Shown piece by piece: positions 1 to 5,702 of a DNA stretch of 5,841 nucleotides (the first letter of the stretch is position 1; the number at the start of each line of letters is the position of its first letter). Source of the stretch: Scatosoma sp045614565. GTDB taxonomy: Bacteria; Bacillota; Clostridia; Christensenellales; Borkfalkiaceae. The translations under genes and the position numbers were made by a program. The notes below the pieces were generated by a model, which made no database searches, was not told the origin of the DNA, and saw nothing but the letters and a program-made list of their open reading frames with translations. The stretch spans positions 1-5,841 of the forward strand of contig JAZLDG010000064.1 in assembly GCA_045614565.1 (NCBI GenBank). The letters run 5' to 3'.

Positions 1-281
1 AAAATTTCAGCAGCCATCGCCGCGGAATGGGTCATACCCGAGCAGCCAATCGTTTCAACGAGCGCTTCTTGAATGATACCTTGCTTGATATTTAAGCTTA
101 ACTTACAAGCACCTTGTTGGGGTGCGCACCAACCGATACCGTGCGTGAAACCGCTGATATCTTTAATTTCTTTCGCGTGAACCCACTTGCCTTCTTCGGG
201 AATAGCAGCGTTTTCGTGGCGAGCAACGCCTGCGCCTTTTGCAACGCAGAACATCTGTGCAACATCTTGTGATATTGTCAT
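1..281 (-). CDS. Iron-sulfur cluster assembly scaffold-like protein, N-terminal part (cut by window edge)
   Basis: The 93 complete codons visible begin MTISQDVAQMFCVAKG and run off the left edge. Stretches such as GFTHGIGWCAPQQGACK (residues 44-60) and VETIGCSGMTHSAAMAAEI (75-93) match what I remember of a roughly 230-residue clostridial family annotated as an Fe-S cluster assembly scaffold (NifU/IscU-like), usually encoded beside a 'GGGtGRT' protein. That partner would lie outside the window. Cysteines visible are C12, C52, C59 and C80; the last three sit in the conserved blocks and are candidate cluster ligands, which is inference. The ATG at 281-279 is supported by a GGAGGAA ribosome binding site (288-294) six bases upstream. 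A clear sigma-A promoter lies further upstream with an untranslated leader of about 88 bases. Family recognition is from memory of the sequence pattern; the biochemical role is not well established. Confidence 0.7.
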   Translation of the reverse strand, partial: MTISQDVAQMFCVAKGAGVARHENAAIPEEGKWVHAKEIKDISGFTHGIGWCAPQQGACKLSLNIKQGIIQEALVETIGCSGMTHSAAMAAEI

Positions 282-375
282 TGTGAATTCCTCCAAAATA
301 TTTTTTCCGTGTTTACTTCGTTTACAACGCATTCTTTTTGTAATCAAACTACAATTCTACGCCGAAACTAAATAC

Positions 376-404
376 AGTATAACACATTCCTTAAAAAAAT
401 TCAA
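376..404 (-). promoter_or_regulatory. Sigma-A promoter for the Fe-S scaffold-like gene
   Basis: On the minus strand, TTGAAT (404-399) is followed after 17 bases by TATACT (381-376), directly preceded by TGT, which makes an extended -10. The predicted start is near 369, leaving a leader of about 88 bases before the ATG at 281. I see no obvious riboswitch fold in that leader. Confidence 0.7.
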
Positions 405-454
405 GTCTGCAACGGCATTTTTTTCTAATTTTTATAAAAAATAGCATTTTTTCT

Positions 455-486
455 CGTAAAAAGAAAACGCCGTCTTTTACGGCGTT
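455..486 (-). terminator. Intrinsic terminator of sigK
   Basis: An 8-bp perfect stem (AACGCCGT, 466-473, with ACGGCGTT, 479-486) has a 5-base loop. Read on the minus strand it is followed by a U-rich tract (TTCTTTTT). It starts 12 bases past the sigK stop codon, separating sigK from the downstream Fe-S scaffold-like gene. Confidence 0.8.
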
Positions 487-498
487 GCAAATAAAACA

Positions 499-1200
499 TC
501 AATCTAAAAAATCATCGGCTTTCAATTTCGTACGTAATTTTTCTATCGCGCGTTTTTCGATGCGCGAAATATAAGAACGGGAAATTTTCATAACGTTCGC
601 AACTTCCCTTTGCGGCAACGGAATTCCACCTTTTAAGGCATAACGCAAACATAAAATGGTATATTCACGATCGGTCAATATCTTTTTCAAAATCTCTAAC
701 AGTTTTTCTCTCTTTACCGAACGTTCAACCTGCTCAAAAACACAATCTTCCTTTTCAAACAACAAATCCATCAACGTCAATTCATTCCCGTCCTTATCCT
801 TGCCAACGGGATCGGAAAGCGAAAGATTGTTTTTATGCTTTTTATTCGAGCGAATGAGCATCAAAATCTCGTTTTCAATACATCTCGCCGTATAAGTAGC
901 AAGCGTCGTACCCCGACCTACGTGATAGCTTCCTATCGCTTTAATAAGCCCGATACTTCCCACCGATATCAAATCGTCCGTTTCCGCCGCTCCCGAATAT
1001 TTTTTTACGATATGCGCCACCAACCGCATATTATGCTTAATTAAAATTTCTTTTGCTTCTTTATCACCTTGTGCCACCAGCTCGAGATACTTTTCTTCTT
1101 CTTCTTTGGATAAAGGTTTGGGAAAAGCGTTCTTTGCGCCTATCATTCCCGTAAAAAACACAATTTTGCCGAGCACCGTCCAAAGCCATTCTAAAAACAT
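499..1200 (-). CDS. sigK: RNA polymerase sporulation sigma factor SigK (pro-sigma-K)
   Basis: This 233-residue sigma-70 family protein is the late mother-cell sigma factor that drives spore coat and maturation genes. The N-terminus MFLEWLWTVLGKIVFFTGMI is hydrophobic, as in the pro-sequence of Bacillus subtilis SigK, and is followed by the SigK-like junction KNAFPKPLS (residues 23-31). Region 2 spans about residues 52-123 (NMRLVAHIVKKY, DDLISVGSIGLIKAIGSY, ATYTARCIENEI). Region 4 is about 165-227, with a helix-turn-helix around QREVANVMKISRSYISRIEK (197-216). SigE is the nearest alternative, but the AFPKPL junction favours SigK. The reading frame is continuous, with no skin-type insertion. 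The ATG is supported by AAAGGAG (1216-1210) nine bases upstream. The gene has its own promoter candidate and terminator, so it is probably monocistronic. In the family, cleavage of the pro-sequence by SpoIVFB activates the factor. Confidence 0.93.
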   Translation of the reverse strand: MFLEWLWTVLGKIVFFTGMIGAKNAFPKPLSKEEEEKYLELVAQGDKEAKEILIKHNMRLVAHIVKKYSGAAETDDLISVGSIGLIKAIGSYHVGRGTTLATYTARCIENEILMLIRSNKKHKNNLSLSDPVGKDKDGNELTLMDLLFEKEDCVFEQVERSVKREKLLEILKKILTDREYTILCLRYALKGGIPLPQREVANVMKISRSYISRIEKRAIEKLRTKLKADDFLD

Positions 1201-1229
1201 ACCGATACACTCCTTTAAGAATTTCAGTC

Positions 1230-1261
1230 TATCCTATGTTTTATACAGTTTGTACTATGTC
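1230..1261 (-). promoter_or_regulatory. Candidate SigE/SigK-type promoter of sigK
   Basis: On the minus strand CATAGGATA (1238-1230) fits the SigK -10 pattern CATAnnnTA and partly fits the SigE -10 (CATACAAT). Fifteen bases upstream, GACATAGT (1261-1254) loosely resembles a SigE -35. The implied start, near 1222, leaves a short leader containing the AAAGGAG site. In B. subtilis sigK is transcribed first by SigE and then by SigK itself, so the placement is sensible. The -35 match is weak and the assignment is by eye. Confidence 0.45.
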
Positions 1262-1282
1262 ATTTTTCAATCAAGTCTTATA

Positions 1283-1370
1283 ATTATGTTAGACATAGGT
1301 ATTATGCGTGGCATAATCACACTATTTTTGGCGGTACTATACGTGATATAATACCTATGTCTGGCATAAT
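1283..1370. repeat. Palindromic element with near-perfect inverted repeats
   Basis: A perfect 15-bp arm AGACATAGGTATTAT (1291-1305) has its exact reverse complement at 1348-1362. Outward, ATTATG (1283-1288) pairs with CATAAT (1365-1370) across a two-base mismatch, giving 23-bp arms with 21 matches. The arms enclose 42 bases. A smaller hairpin, ATTATGC-GTG-GCATAAT (1301-1317), shares part of the left arm and would compete with long-arm pairing. The hexamer AAGTCT occurs at 1273-1278 and again at 1371-1376. It lies between the rnpB terminator and the sigK promoter and carries no gene. It could be a small non-autonomous mobile element, a regulatory binding region or a structured DNA/RNA site; the sequence alone does not decide. 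Confidence 0.7.
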
Positions 1371-1413
1371 AAGTCTAAAATAAAAGAAATCAGGCGGTTT
1401 TTCGCCTGATTTC
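1371..1413 (-). terminator. Intrinsic terminator of rnpB
   Basis: An 11-bp perfect stem (GAAATCAGGCG, 1386-1396, with CGCCTGATTTC, 1403-1413) has a 6-base loop. On the minus strand it is followed by TTTTATTTT, a U-rich tract. It starts about 25 bases beyond the predicted 3' end of the RNase P RNA. The plus side lacks a T-tract, so it acts for rnpB. Confidence 0.85.
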
Positions 1414-1437
1414 CCCTACTTTATTCAAAAATAAAGA

Positions 1438-1786
1438 GATTTGAGCCTGTCTGTAAGCCGAGTTCTGTCGTGTACGGTCATTTATCTAGGCTTGCCGTCG
1501 CCGACAAGCTCGAGCGATATTAACGATATTCCGTCGGACGGACAGCCCTATTGACGGAAACCCAATCTTGCAGCAAGTGGGGTTTACATTGCATACCGTG
1601 TTGCCACGGTATCGGTGAGCTCTTACCTCGCCTTTCCATCCTTACCGTAACGCTTTACGGCGGTTTATTTCTGTTGCACTTTCCTTGAAGTCGCCTTCAC
1701 CTGACGTTATCAGGCACTCTGTCCTACGCTGCTCGGACTTTCCTCATTGCTATAAAAGCACCGCGACCGTATAACAAACTCAAATC
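1438..1786 (-). ncRNA. rnpB: RNase P RNA, bacterial type A
   Basis: This is the catalytic RNA of ribonuclease P, which trims the 5' leader from precursor tRNAs. On the minus strand the universally conserved GAGGAAAGTCCG lies near the 5' end (about 1745-1734), followed by a GATAACGTC segment, GGAAAGTGCAACAGAAA, a GGTAAGGATGGAAAGG block, GAGGTAAGAGCTCACC, and near the 3' end CCTAGATAAATGACC and ACGACAGAACTCGGCTTA. These match the order in the Escherichia coli type A molecule, the form typical of Clostridia rather than the type B of Bacilli. The outer helix P1 can form from GATTTGAG at the 5' end and CTCAAATC at the 3' end, which sets the boundaries to within a few bases and gives about 349 nt. 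It has its own promoter and terminator. A stretch this long without an ORF is explained by this RNA. Confidence 0.95.
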
Positions 1787-1793
1787 TTTTATT

Positions 1794-1802
1794 ATTATAA
1801 CA
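1794..1802 (-). promoter_or_regulatory. Extended -10 promoter of rnpB
   Basis: On the minus strand TGT is followed directly by a perfect TATAAT (1799-1794), placing the start near 1787, exactly at the predicted 5' end of the RNase P RNA. No good -35 hexamer is found at 16-18 bases, so the extended -10 probably compensates. Confidence 0.65.
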
Positions 1803-1831
1803 CTTTCTTTCAAAAAAATCACGCAATTCCC

Positions 1832-1860
1832 TTGCCTTTTTTGAAAAAAAATAGTAAAAT
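1832..1860 (+). promoter_or_regulatory. Sigma-A promoter of pyk
   Basis: TTGCCT (1832-1837) and TAAAAT (1855-1860) are separated by 17 bases. The predicted start is near 1867, leaving a 55-base leader. It diverges from the rnpB promoter; the two -10 boxes are about 55 bases apart. Confidence 0.55.
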
Positions 1861-1874
1861 TAAATGGAAATTTT

Positions 1875-1907
1875 TTATTTACGGGTCTACCGTAAATAAC
1901 GTTTTTT
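1875..1907 (+). promoter_or_regulatory. Leader hairpin plus T-run upstream of pyk (possible attenuator)
   Basis: In the pyk leader a 10-bp perfect stem (1875-1884 with 1890-1899) carries the 5-base loop GTCTA. Two bases after the stem comes a run of six T (1902-1907), and then the AGGAG ribosome binding site. This has the architecture of an intrinsic terminator placed between promoter and gene. Only four stem pairs are G-C, so it would be weak; it could equally be a 5' stabilising hairpin. I see no competing antiterminator. Confidence 0.45.
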
Positions 1908-1921
1908 ACAGGAGCTGTATT

Positions 1922-3328
1922 ATGAAAAAAACAAAGATTATTTGCACCATCGGACCTGCAAGTGAAAACAAAGAAGTTATATCCGCTATGACCGACGCAG
2001 GCTGCGACGTCGTTCGCTTAAACTTTTCCCACGGCACACACGAAGATTATAAAAAGAAAATTAAGCTTATTAAAGAAGTGCGTAACGAAAAGCGTATCCC
2101 CTTGCCCATTCTTCTCGATACGAAAGGACCTGAATTTCGTATTAAAACGTTTAAGGACGGCAAAATCACGTTAAAAGACGGAGATCCGTTCGTTTTCACG
2201 ACCGAAGACATAGAAGGCGATCAAAGCCACGTTTCCGTATCTTACACAGGGATTTGCCAAGAATTAGTTCCTAACGATAAAATTCTTTTGAATAACGGTA
2301 TGATGGTATTCCGCGTAGTAAGTATTCAAGCACCCGAAGTGCATTGCGTGGTTGAAATCGGCGGCGTGCTTTCTAATCGCAAATCTATGTTCTTCCCCGA
2401 CAAGGAATTGCATATGGAATTCCTTTCCAAGCAAGACAAAGCCGACTTACTATTCGGCATTGAGCAAGACGTAGATTTCGTGGCGCTTTCCTTCGTTTCC
2501 AAAGCACAAAACGTGCTTGACGCCAAGAAATTCCTTGCCGAGCACGGCGGTTCGCATATCGACGTCATCGCAAAAATTGAAAACCGCGCTGGCGTGAACA
2601 ATCTTTTAGAAATAATGAATGTTTCCGACGGGATTATGGTCGCTCGGGGCGATTTGGGCGTAGAAATTCCTTACGAAGAACTCCCCGACGTACAAAAACA
2701 TATTATCAATCAATGCCGTATACACGGTAAACGGGTCATTACAGCGACGGAAATGCTCGAATCGATGATTCATAACCCCCGCCCCACGAGAGCGGAAATT
2801 TCCGACGTTGCAAACGCCGTTTACGACGGCACTTCGGCGGTTATGCTTTCGGGAGAAACCGCCGCAGGCAAATACCCCGTACAATCGGTGTCCGCCATGG
2901 CGCGCATTCTCAAACAAGCGGAAACCCACGTGGAATATATCCAAACGCTTGATAATTTCGTAATTGAAAGCACGTCCGAAGCCCTTTCACATTCCGCGGC
3001 AACCCTTGCAAAGGATTTGAACGCAAAAGCAATCGTCGTGTGCACGCGTACAGGCGCAACGGCGCGTAAAGTATCACGTTTCCGTCCAAATATCAATATT
3101 TTAGGCATTACGACGGACGTACACGCGTATAGACAACTTGCTTTAAGTTGGGGTGTTTTGCCTGCTATGGCGGAAGAATATACGTCTATCGACATTTTAT
3201 TCTATTTCGCAAAACAAACCGCTATTCGGAGCGGGCTTGTAAAGAAAGGCGATATTATCGTCATTACGGGCGGTACACCAAACGGAAAAAGCGGTAACTC
3301 AAACTTGATCAACGTTGAAACCATTTAA
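1922..3328 (+). CDS. pyk: Pyruvate kinase
   Basis: The enzyme transfers phosphate from phosphoenolpyruvate to ADP in the last step of glycolysis, in the cytoplasm. At 468 residues it has the basic length of the family, without the extra C-terminal PEP-utiliser-like domain found in Bacillus enzymes. Visible motifs are CTIGPAS (8-14), VRLNFSHG with R32, N34 and S36, DTKGPEFR (66-73), the signature VIAKIENRAGV with catalytic K218 and metal ligand E220, VARGDLGVEIP with D244, and VITATEMLESM with T276. E71 sits where K+-dependent enzymes carry glutamate (E117 in rabbit muscle). The B-domain lid occupies about 74-165. The C-terminal domain has CTRTGATARKVSRFRP (374-389), where fructose-1,6-bisphosphate binds in E. 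coli PykF. The ATG at 1922 is chosen over an upstream in-frame ATG-like extension (from 1832) because GGAG (1911-1914) sits seven bases before it and homology begins at MKKTKIICTIG. Confidence 0.97.
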   Translation: MKKTKIICTIGPASENKEVISAMTDAGCDVVRLNFSHGTHEDYKKKIKLIKEVRNEKRIPLPILLDTKGPEFRIKTFKDGKITLKDGDPFVFTTEDIEGDQSHVSVSYTGICQELVPNDKILLNNGMMVFRVVSIQAPEVHCVVEIGGVLSNRKSMFFPDKELHMEFLSKQDKADLLFGIEQDVDFVALSFVSKAQNVLDAKKFLAEHGGSHIDVIAKIENRAGVNNLLEIMNVSDGIMVARGDLGVEIPYEELPDVQKHIINQCRIHGKRVITATEMLESMIHNPRPTRAEISDVANAVYDGTSAVMLSGETAAGKYPVQSVSAMARILKQAETHVEYIQTLDNFVIESTSEALSHSAATLAKDLNAKAIVVCTRTGATARKVSRFRPNINILGITTDVHAYRQLALSWGVLPAMAEEYTSIDILFYFAKQTAIRSGLVKKGDIIVITGGTPNGKSGNSNLINVETI

Positions 3329-3342
3329 TCGCATATAACGAT

Positions 3343-3379
3343 AAAAACCCCGCGTTTGTACAAAAACGCGGGGTTTTTT
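3343..3379. terminator. Bidirectional terminator shared by pyk and purH
   Basis: A perfect 15-bp stem (AAAAACCCCGCGTTT, 3343-3357, with its complement at 3364-3378) has a 6-base loop and a GC-rich core. The flanking A-run and T-run make it a rho-independent terminator on both strands. It lies 14 bases after the pyk stop and about 20 bases after the purH stop on the other strand, the expected arrangement for convergent genes. Confidence 0.93.
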
Positions 3380-3399
3380 ATAATTTTCTTTTACTTTTA

Positions 3400-4941
3400 T
3401 TAGTGTTTGAAATGTCTATCGCCAACAAACAACATTGCAATTCCTGCTTCGTCGCAAGCGTCGATAGAAAGTTGATCTTTGATACTTCCGCCCGGTTGAA
3501 TAATCGCGGTAATACCTGCTTTTACGCATTCCGCTACGCAATCAGGGAACGGGAAGAACGCGTCACTCGCCATCACCGAACCTTTGACATCTTCACCCGC
3601 ATGCTCAATCGCTTGCTGCGCCGCCCAAATACGGTTAGTTTGCCCCATACCGATACCCGTCGTTCTATCCGCTTTACCCACCACGATTGCGTTGGATTTC
3701 GTGTGTTTTACAACCTTCCAGTTGAACATAAGGGCTTTCATTTCTTCGTCCGTGGGTGCGCGTTTGGTCACTACCTTTAAGTTTTCAGGCGCGAACAGCG
3801 TTTCGTCGTAATCCTGCACGAGCAAGCCGCCGTAAACCTTCTTCATATCGTACGCGGTCTTTTCGCGTTTCGCCTTGATGTCGGGAAGCTCCAACAAACG
3901 GATATTTTTCTTTGCTTTCAAAATTTCCAAAGCCCCGTCGGTAAAACCTTCCGCGATTACGATTTCAATGAAAATCTTATTGATTTCCGTCGCCGTCGCT
4001 TCGTCAACCGTACCGTTAATCGCAAGAATACCGCCGAATACGGACACGGGATCGCTTTCGTACGCTTTTACGTAAGCTTCGTAAATCGTTTTTCCTACGC
4101 CTACGCCGCAAGGATTTGCGTGTTTACAGGCAACTACGCAAGGCTCGTCGCCGAACTCTTTAACAAGCTCTAACGCGCCGTTTGCGTCGTTAATATTATT
4201 ATAGGAAAGTTCTTTACCCCAAAGCTGTTTTGCCTTGGAAAGCGATCCTGCGCGGATAAACTCTTCGCTATAATAGGATGCGCCCTGGTGGGGATTTTCG
4301 CCGTAACGCATATCCTGCGCCTTTTCGTATGCAAAGGTGATACTGTCAGGGAAACGGATATCGAGCTGTTGTGCTAAATAGTTAGAAATCATACTGTCGT
4401 ATACCGCGGTATGCGCGAATACTTTATATTGTAAGTATTTTTTGGTGTCGAGCGTGATTTCCCCTGCTTCTAATTCCGAAAGCACGCGTTCATAGTCCTT
4501 GGGATCAACGACTACGGCTACGTCTTGGTAATTTTTCGCTGCCGCGCGAATCATCGTAGGTCCGCCGATGTCGATATTTTCCACCGCGTCCGCAAACGTT
4601 ACGTCGGGCTTGGAAATGGTCGCTTTGAAGGGATACAAATTCACGGCCACGATATCGATCGTATTGATACCGAGCTTTTCGATTTGCGCCATATGCTCGG
4701 GGTTGGAGCGCATCGCCAAAAGCCCCGCGTGCACGACGGGATGAAGCGTCTTTACTCTACCGTCTAAACATTCGGGGAAACCCGTCAAATCGCTGATCCC
4801 GATTACGGGAAGTCCCGCGGTTTCAAGGGTTTTCGCCGTTCCGCCCGTGGAAATGATTTCGTAACCGCAAGCAATCAAACGCTTACAAAAATCCACGATA
4901 CCCGTTTTGTCGGAAACGCTTACAAGTGCTCTTTTTTTCAT
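3400..4941 (-). CDS. purH: Bifunctional AICAR formyltransferase / IMP cyclohydrolase
   Basis: PurH does the last two steps of de novo purine synthesis: it formylates AICAR using 10-formyl-tetrahydrofolate and then closes the ring to IMP. The 513 residues are full length for the family. The N-terminal MGS-like cyclohydrolase domain (about 1-150) shows STGGT (31-35), GRVKTLHP (61-68) and ENIDIGGPTMIRAAAKN (121-137). The formyltransferase part shows RYGENPHQ (212-219), KHANPCGV (273-280) with the catalytic Lys-His pair K273/H274, VKHTKSNAI (411-419), SDAFFPFPD (459-467) and QPGGSIKD (482-489), ending in RHFKH. The ATG at 4941 is supported by AAGAGGT (4957-4951) nine bases upstream. It stands alone here, convergent with pyk and divergent from a small membrane gene, rather than inside a visible pur operon. 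No catalytic residue appears to be missing. Confidence 0.97.
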   Translation of the reverse strand: MKKRALVSVSDKTGIVDFCKRLIACGYEIISTGGTAKTLETAGLPVIGISDLTGFPECLDGRVKTLHPVVHAGLLAMRSNPEHMAQIEKLGINTIDIVAVNLYPFKATISKPDVTFADAVENIDIGGPTMIRAAAKNYQDVAVVVDPKDYERVLSELEAGEITLDTKKYLQYKVFAHTAVYDSMISNYLAQQLDIRFPDSITFAYEKAQDMRYGENPHQGASYYSEEFIRAGSLSKAKQLWGKELSYNNINDANGALELVKEFGDEPCVVACKHANPCGVGVGKTIYEAYVKAYESDPVSVFGGILAINGTVDEATATEINKIFIEIVIAEGFTDGALEILKAKKNIRLLELPDIKAKREKTAYDMKKVYGGLLVQDYDETLFAPENLKVVTKRAPTDEEMKALMFNWKVVKHTKSNAIVVGKADRTTGIGMGQTNRIWAAQQAIEHAGEDVKGSVMASDAFFPFPDCVAECVKAGITAIIQPGGSIKDQLSIDACDEAGIAMLFVGDRHFKH

Positions 4942-4993
4942 AACCTATATACCTCTTGTTATTATTTATCAATTTTTAACGCAAACTGCCTAT

Positions 4994-5371
4994 ATGATCA
5001 TCTTATATATATTATTAATCGCGTATATTCTCGCCATCAATTTTTATGCTTTTTTGCTCGTGAAATCGTTAAAGGAAAAGGAACGGGAAGCGGAGCTGCG
5101 AAAGCAAACCACGCCGTTGATTGAATACGTCGAAAACGGCTCGCCGTCAACTAACCCTACGGGTAATCCCGCCACCGAAAAATACGTTGGGAAATTATTG
5201 ATTACGGGCTTACTCGGCGGCGCGATCGCGATTTACGTTTGTATGTTTATATTCAAATTCCGACGAAGCGATCTTTTATTGATGGTTGCAATGCCGCTCC
5301 TTGGCGTTTTGAATATTTATCTTTGGGTATTACTGTTCCGTTCGGGTTTTCACTTTTTCTTAATACGTTAA
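4994..5371 (+). CDS. Small predicted integral membrane protein, C-terminal half resembling DUF1294
   Basis: The 125-residue product has three likely membrane segments: about 1-23 (MIILYILLIAYILAINFYAF), 66-87 and 94-115. A charged, partly coiled stretch (KSLKEKEREAELRK, 24-37) and a polar linker rich in N, P, S and T (47-62) join the first two. The C-terminal half (KLLITGLLGGAIAIYVCMFIFKFRR, then MPLLGVLNIYL) recalls the pattern of DUF1294 proteins, where a GG-containing membrane segment is followed by an aromatic-basic stretch and a second membrane segment; this is a weak resemblance from memory. Function is unknown. The start is uncertain: the ATG at 4994 begins at the hydrophobic segment but has no recognisable ribosome binding site. 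The only in-frame start further upstream, a TTG at 4907, would overlap purH and is less likely. Codon choice resembles that of its neighbours, so I believe the gene is real. Confidence 0.7.
   Translation: MIILYILLIAYILAINFYAFLLVKSLKEKEREAELRKQTTPLIEYVENGSPSTNPTGNPATEKYVGKLLITGLLGGAIAIYVCMFIFKFRRSDLLLMVAMPLLGVLNIYLWVLLFRSGFHFFLIR
5012..5040 (-). promoter_or_regulatory. Possible sigma-A promoter of purH
   Basis: On the minus strand TTGATG (5040-5035) and TAATAA (5017-5012) are separated by 17 bases. The implied start near 5005 gives a leader of about 64 bases, and the promoter would sit within the first codons of the divergent membrane gene. The hexamers are moderate and the region is AT-rich, so a chance match is possible. 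I see no purine riboswitch in the leader. Confidence 0.35.
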
Positions 5372-5393
5372 TTTTATTATAACATATTTTTTT

Positions 5394-5422
5394 CAAATAG
5401 GGAAACGAATTAAGGCTATTTG
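5394..5422. terminator. Weak hairpin downstream of the membrane protein gene
   Basis: CAAATAG (5394-5400) and CTATTTG (5416-5422) can form a 7-bp stem around a 15-base loop, followed by TTGAATTTTTG on the plus strand. It is the only terminator-like structure between the membrane gene and the tRNA promoter. The stem is AT-rich and the loop long, so function is doubtful. Confidence 0.3.
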
Positions 5423-5530
5423 TTGAATTTTTGTGAATTTCGTGAAAAATTAACATTTTTTTGATAAATTTTATAATTTTGAAAATAAATGAAAATTTTT
5501 CCGAAAATTTTGAAAAAACTGGCGAAAAAT
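5421..5530. other. AT-rich region with helically phased A/T tracts (likely curved DNA or UP-like element)
   Basis: Three decamers in exact 10-base register (TGTTGAATTT, TTGTGAATTT, CGTGAAAAAT; 5421-5450) are followed, after a less regular stretch, by five A-tracts starting at 5482, 5492, 5504, 5513 and 5525. The mean spacing is about 10.8 bases, close to the DNA helical repeat. The region has no gene and abuts the -35 box of the tRNA promoter. Phased A-tracts are known to bend DNA, and A-rich sequence just upstream of -35 can contact RNA polymerase alpha subunits; a role here is inference. Confidence 0.5.
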
Positions 5531-5532
5531 AT

Positions 5533-5561
5533 TTGACAATTTGATTGAATAGTGCTATTAT
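5533..5561 (+). promoter_or_regulatory. Strong sigma-A promoter of the tRNA cluster
   Basis: A perfect TTGACA (5533-5538) is followed after 17 bases by TATTAT (5556-5561), with TGC directly before the -10. The predicted start near 5568 leaves a precursor leader of about 32 bases before tRNA-Gly. It is the best promoter in the window, fitting a stable-RNA operon. Confidence 0.88.
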
Positions 5562-5599
5562 ATACAAGCGTCGTTGATACGGAGCCTGAACGAATAATT

Positions 5600-5673
<74 letters not shown>

Positions 5674-5702
5674 GACGTTCCACCATTTAAGGCGTGTCAG
5701 AT

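Noticed and set aside
311..325. Direct repeat GTTTAC-TTC/G-GTTTAC in the leader of the Fe-S scaffold-like gene
   Set aside because: Six-base repeats at this AT content are expected by chance and it is neither palindromic nor close to the promoter.
187..444. Plus-strand frame of 85 codons at the left end
   Set aside because: It overlaps the Fe-S scaffold-like gene antisense and covers that gene's promoter and leader; no ribosome binding site or motif supports it.
1106..1351. Plus-strand frame running from inside sigK into the palindromic element
   Set aside because: Begins antisense to the sigK start, then crosses the sigK promoter region; the hydrophobic tail is a by-product of AT-rich palindromic DNA.
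1328..1352. Plus-strand TATAAT at 1347-1352 with TTGGCG upstream
   Set aside because: The spacing is only 13 bases, and no plus-strand gene or RNA follows; the TATAAT is part of the inverted repeat arm.
1832..1921. Upstream in-frame extension of pyruvate kinase by 30 residues
   Set aside because: The extension covers the pyk promoter and leader hairpin, has no ribosome binding site and adds sequence unlike the family; the ATG at 1922 has GGAG at the right distance and matches the conserved N-terminus.
2326..3195. Three minus-strand frames inside pyk
   Set aside because: They are antisense to a clearly conserved enzyme and show no family motif or ribosome binding site.
3403..4767. Plus-strand frames inside purH
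   Set aside because: Antisense shadows of purH; the protein motifs are all on the minus strand.
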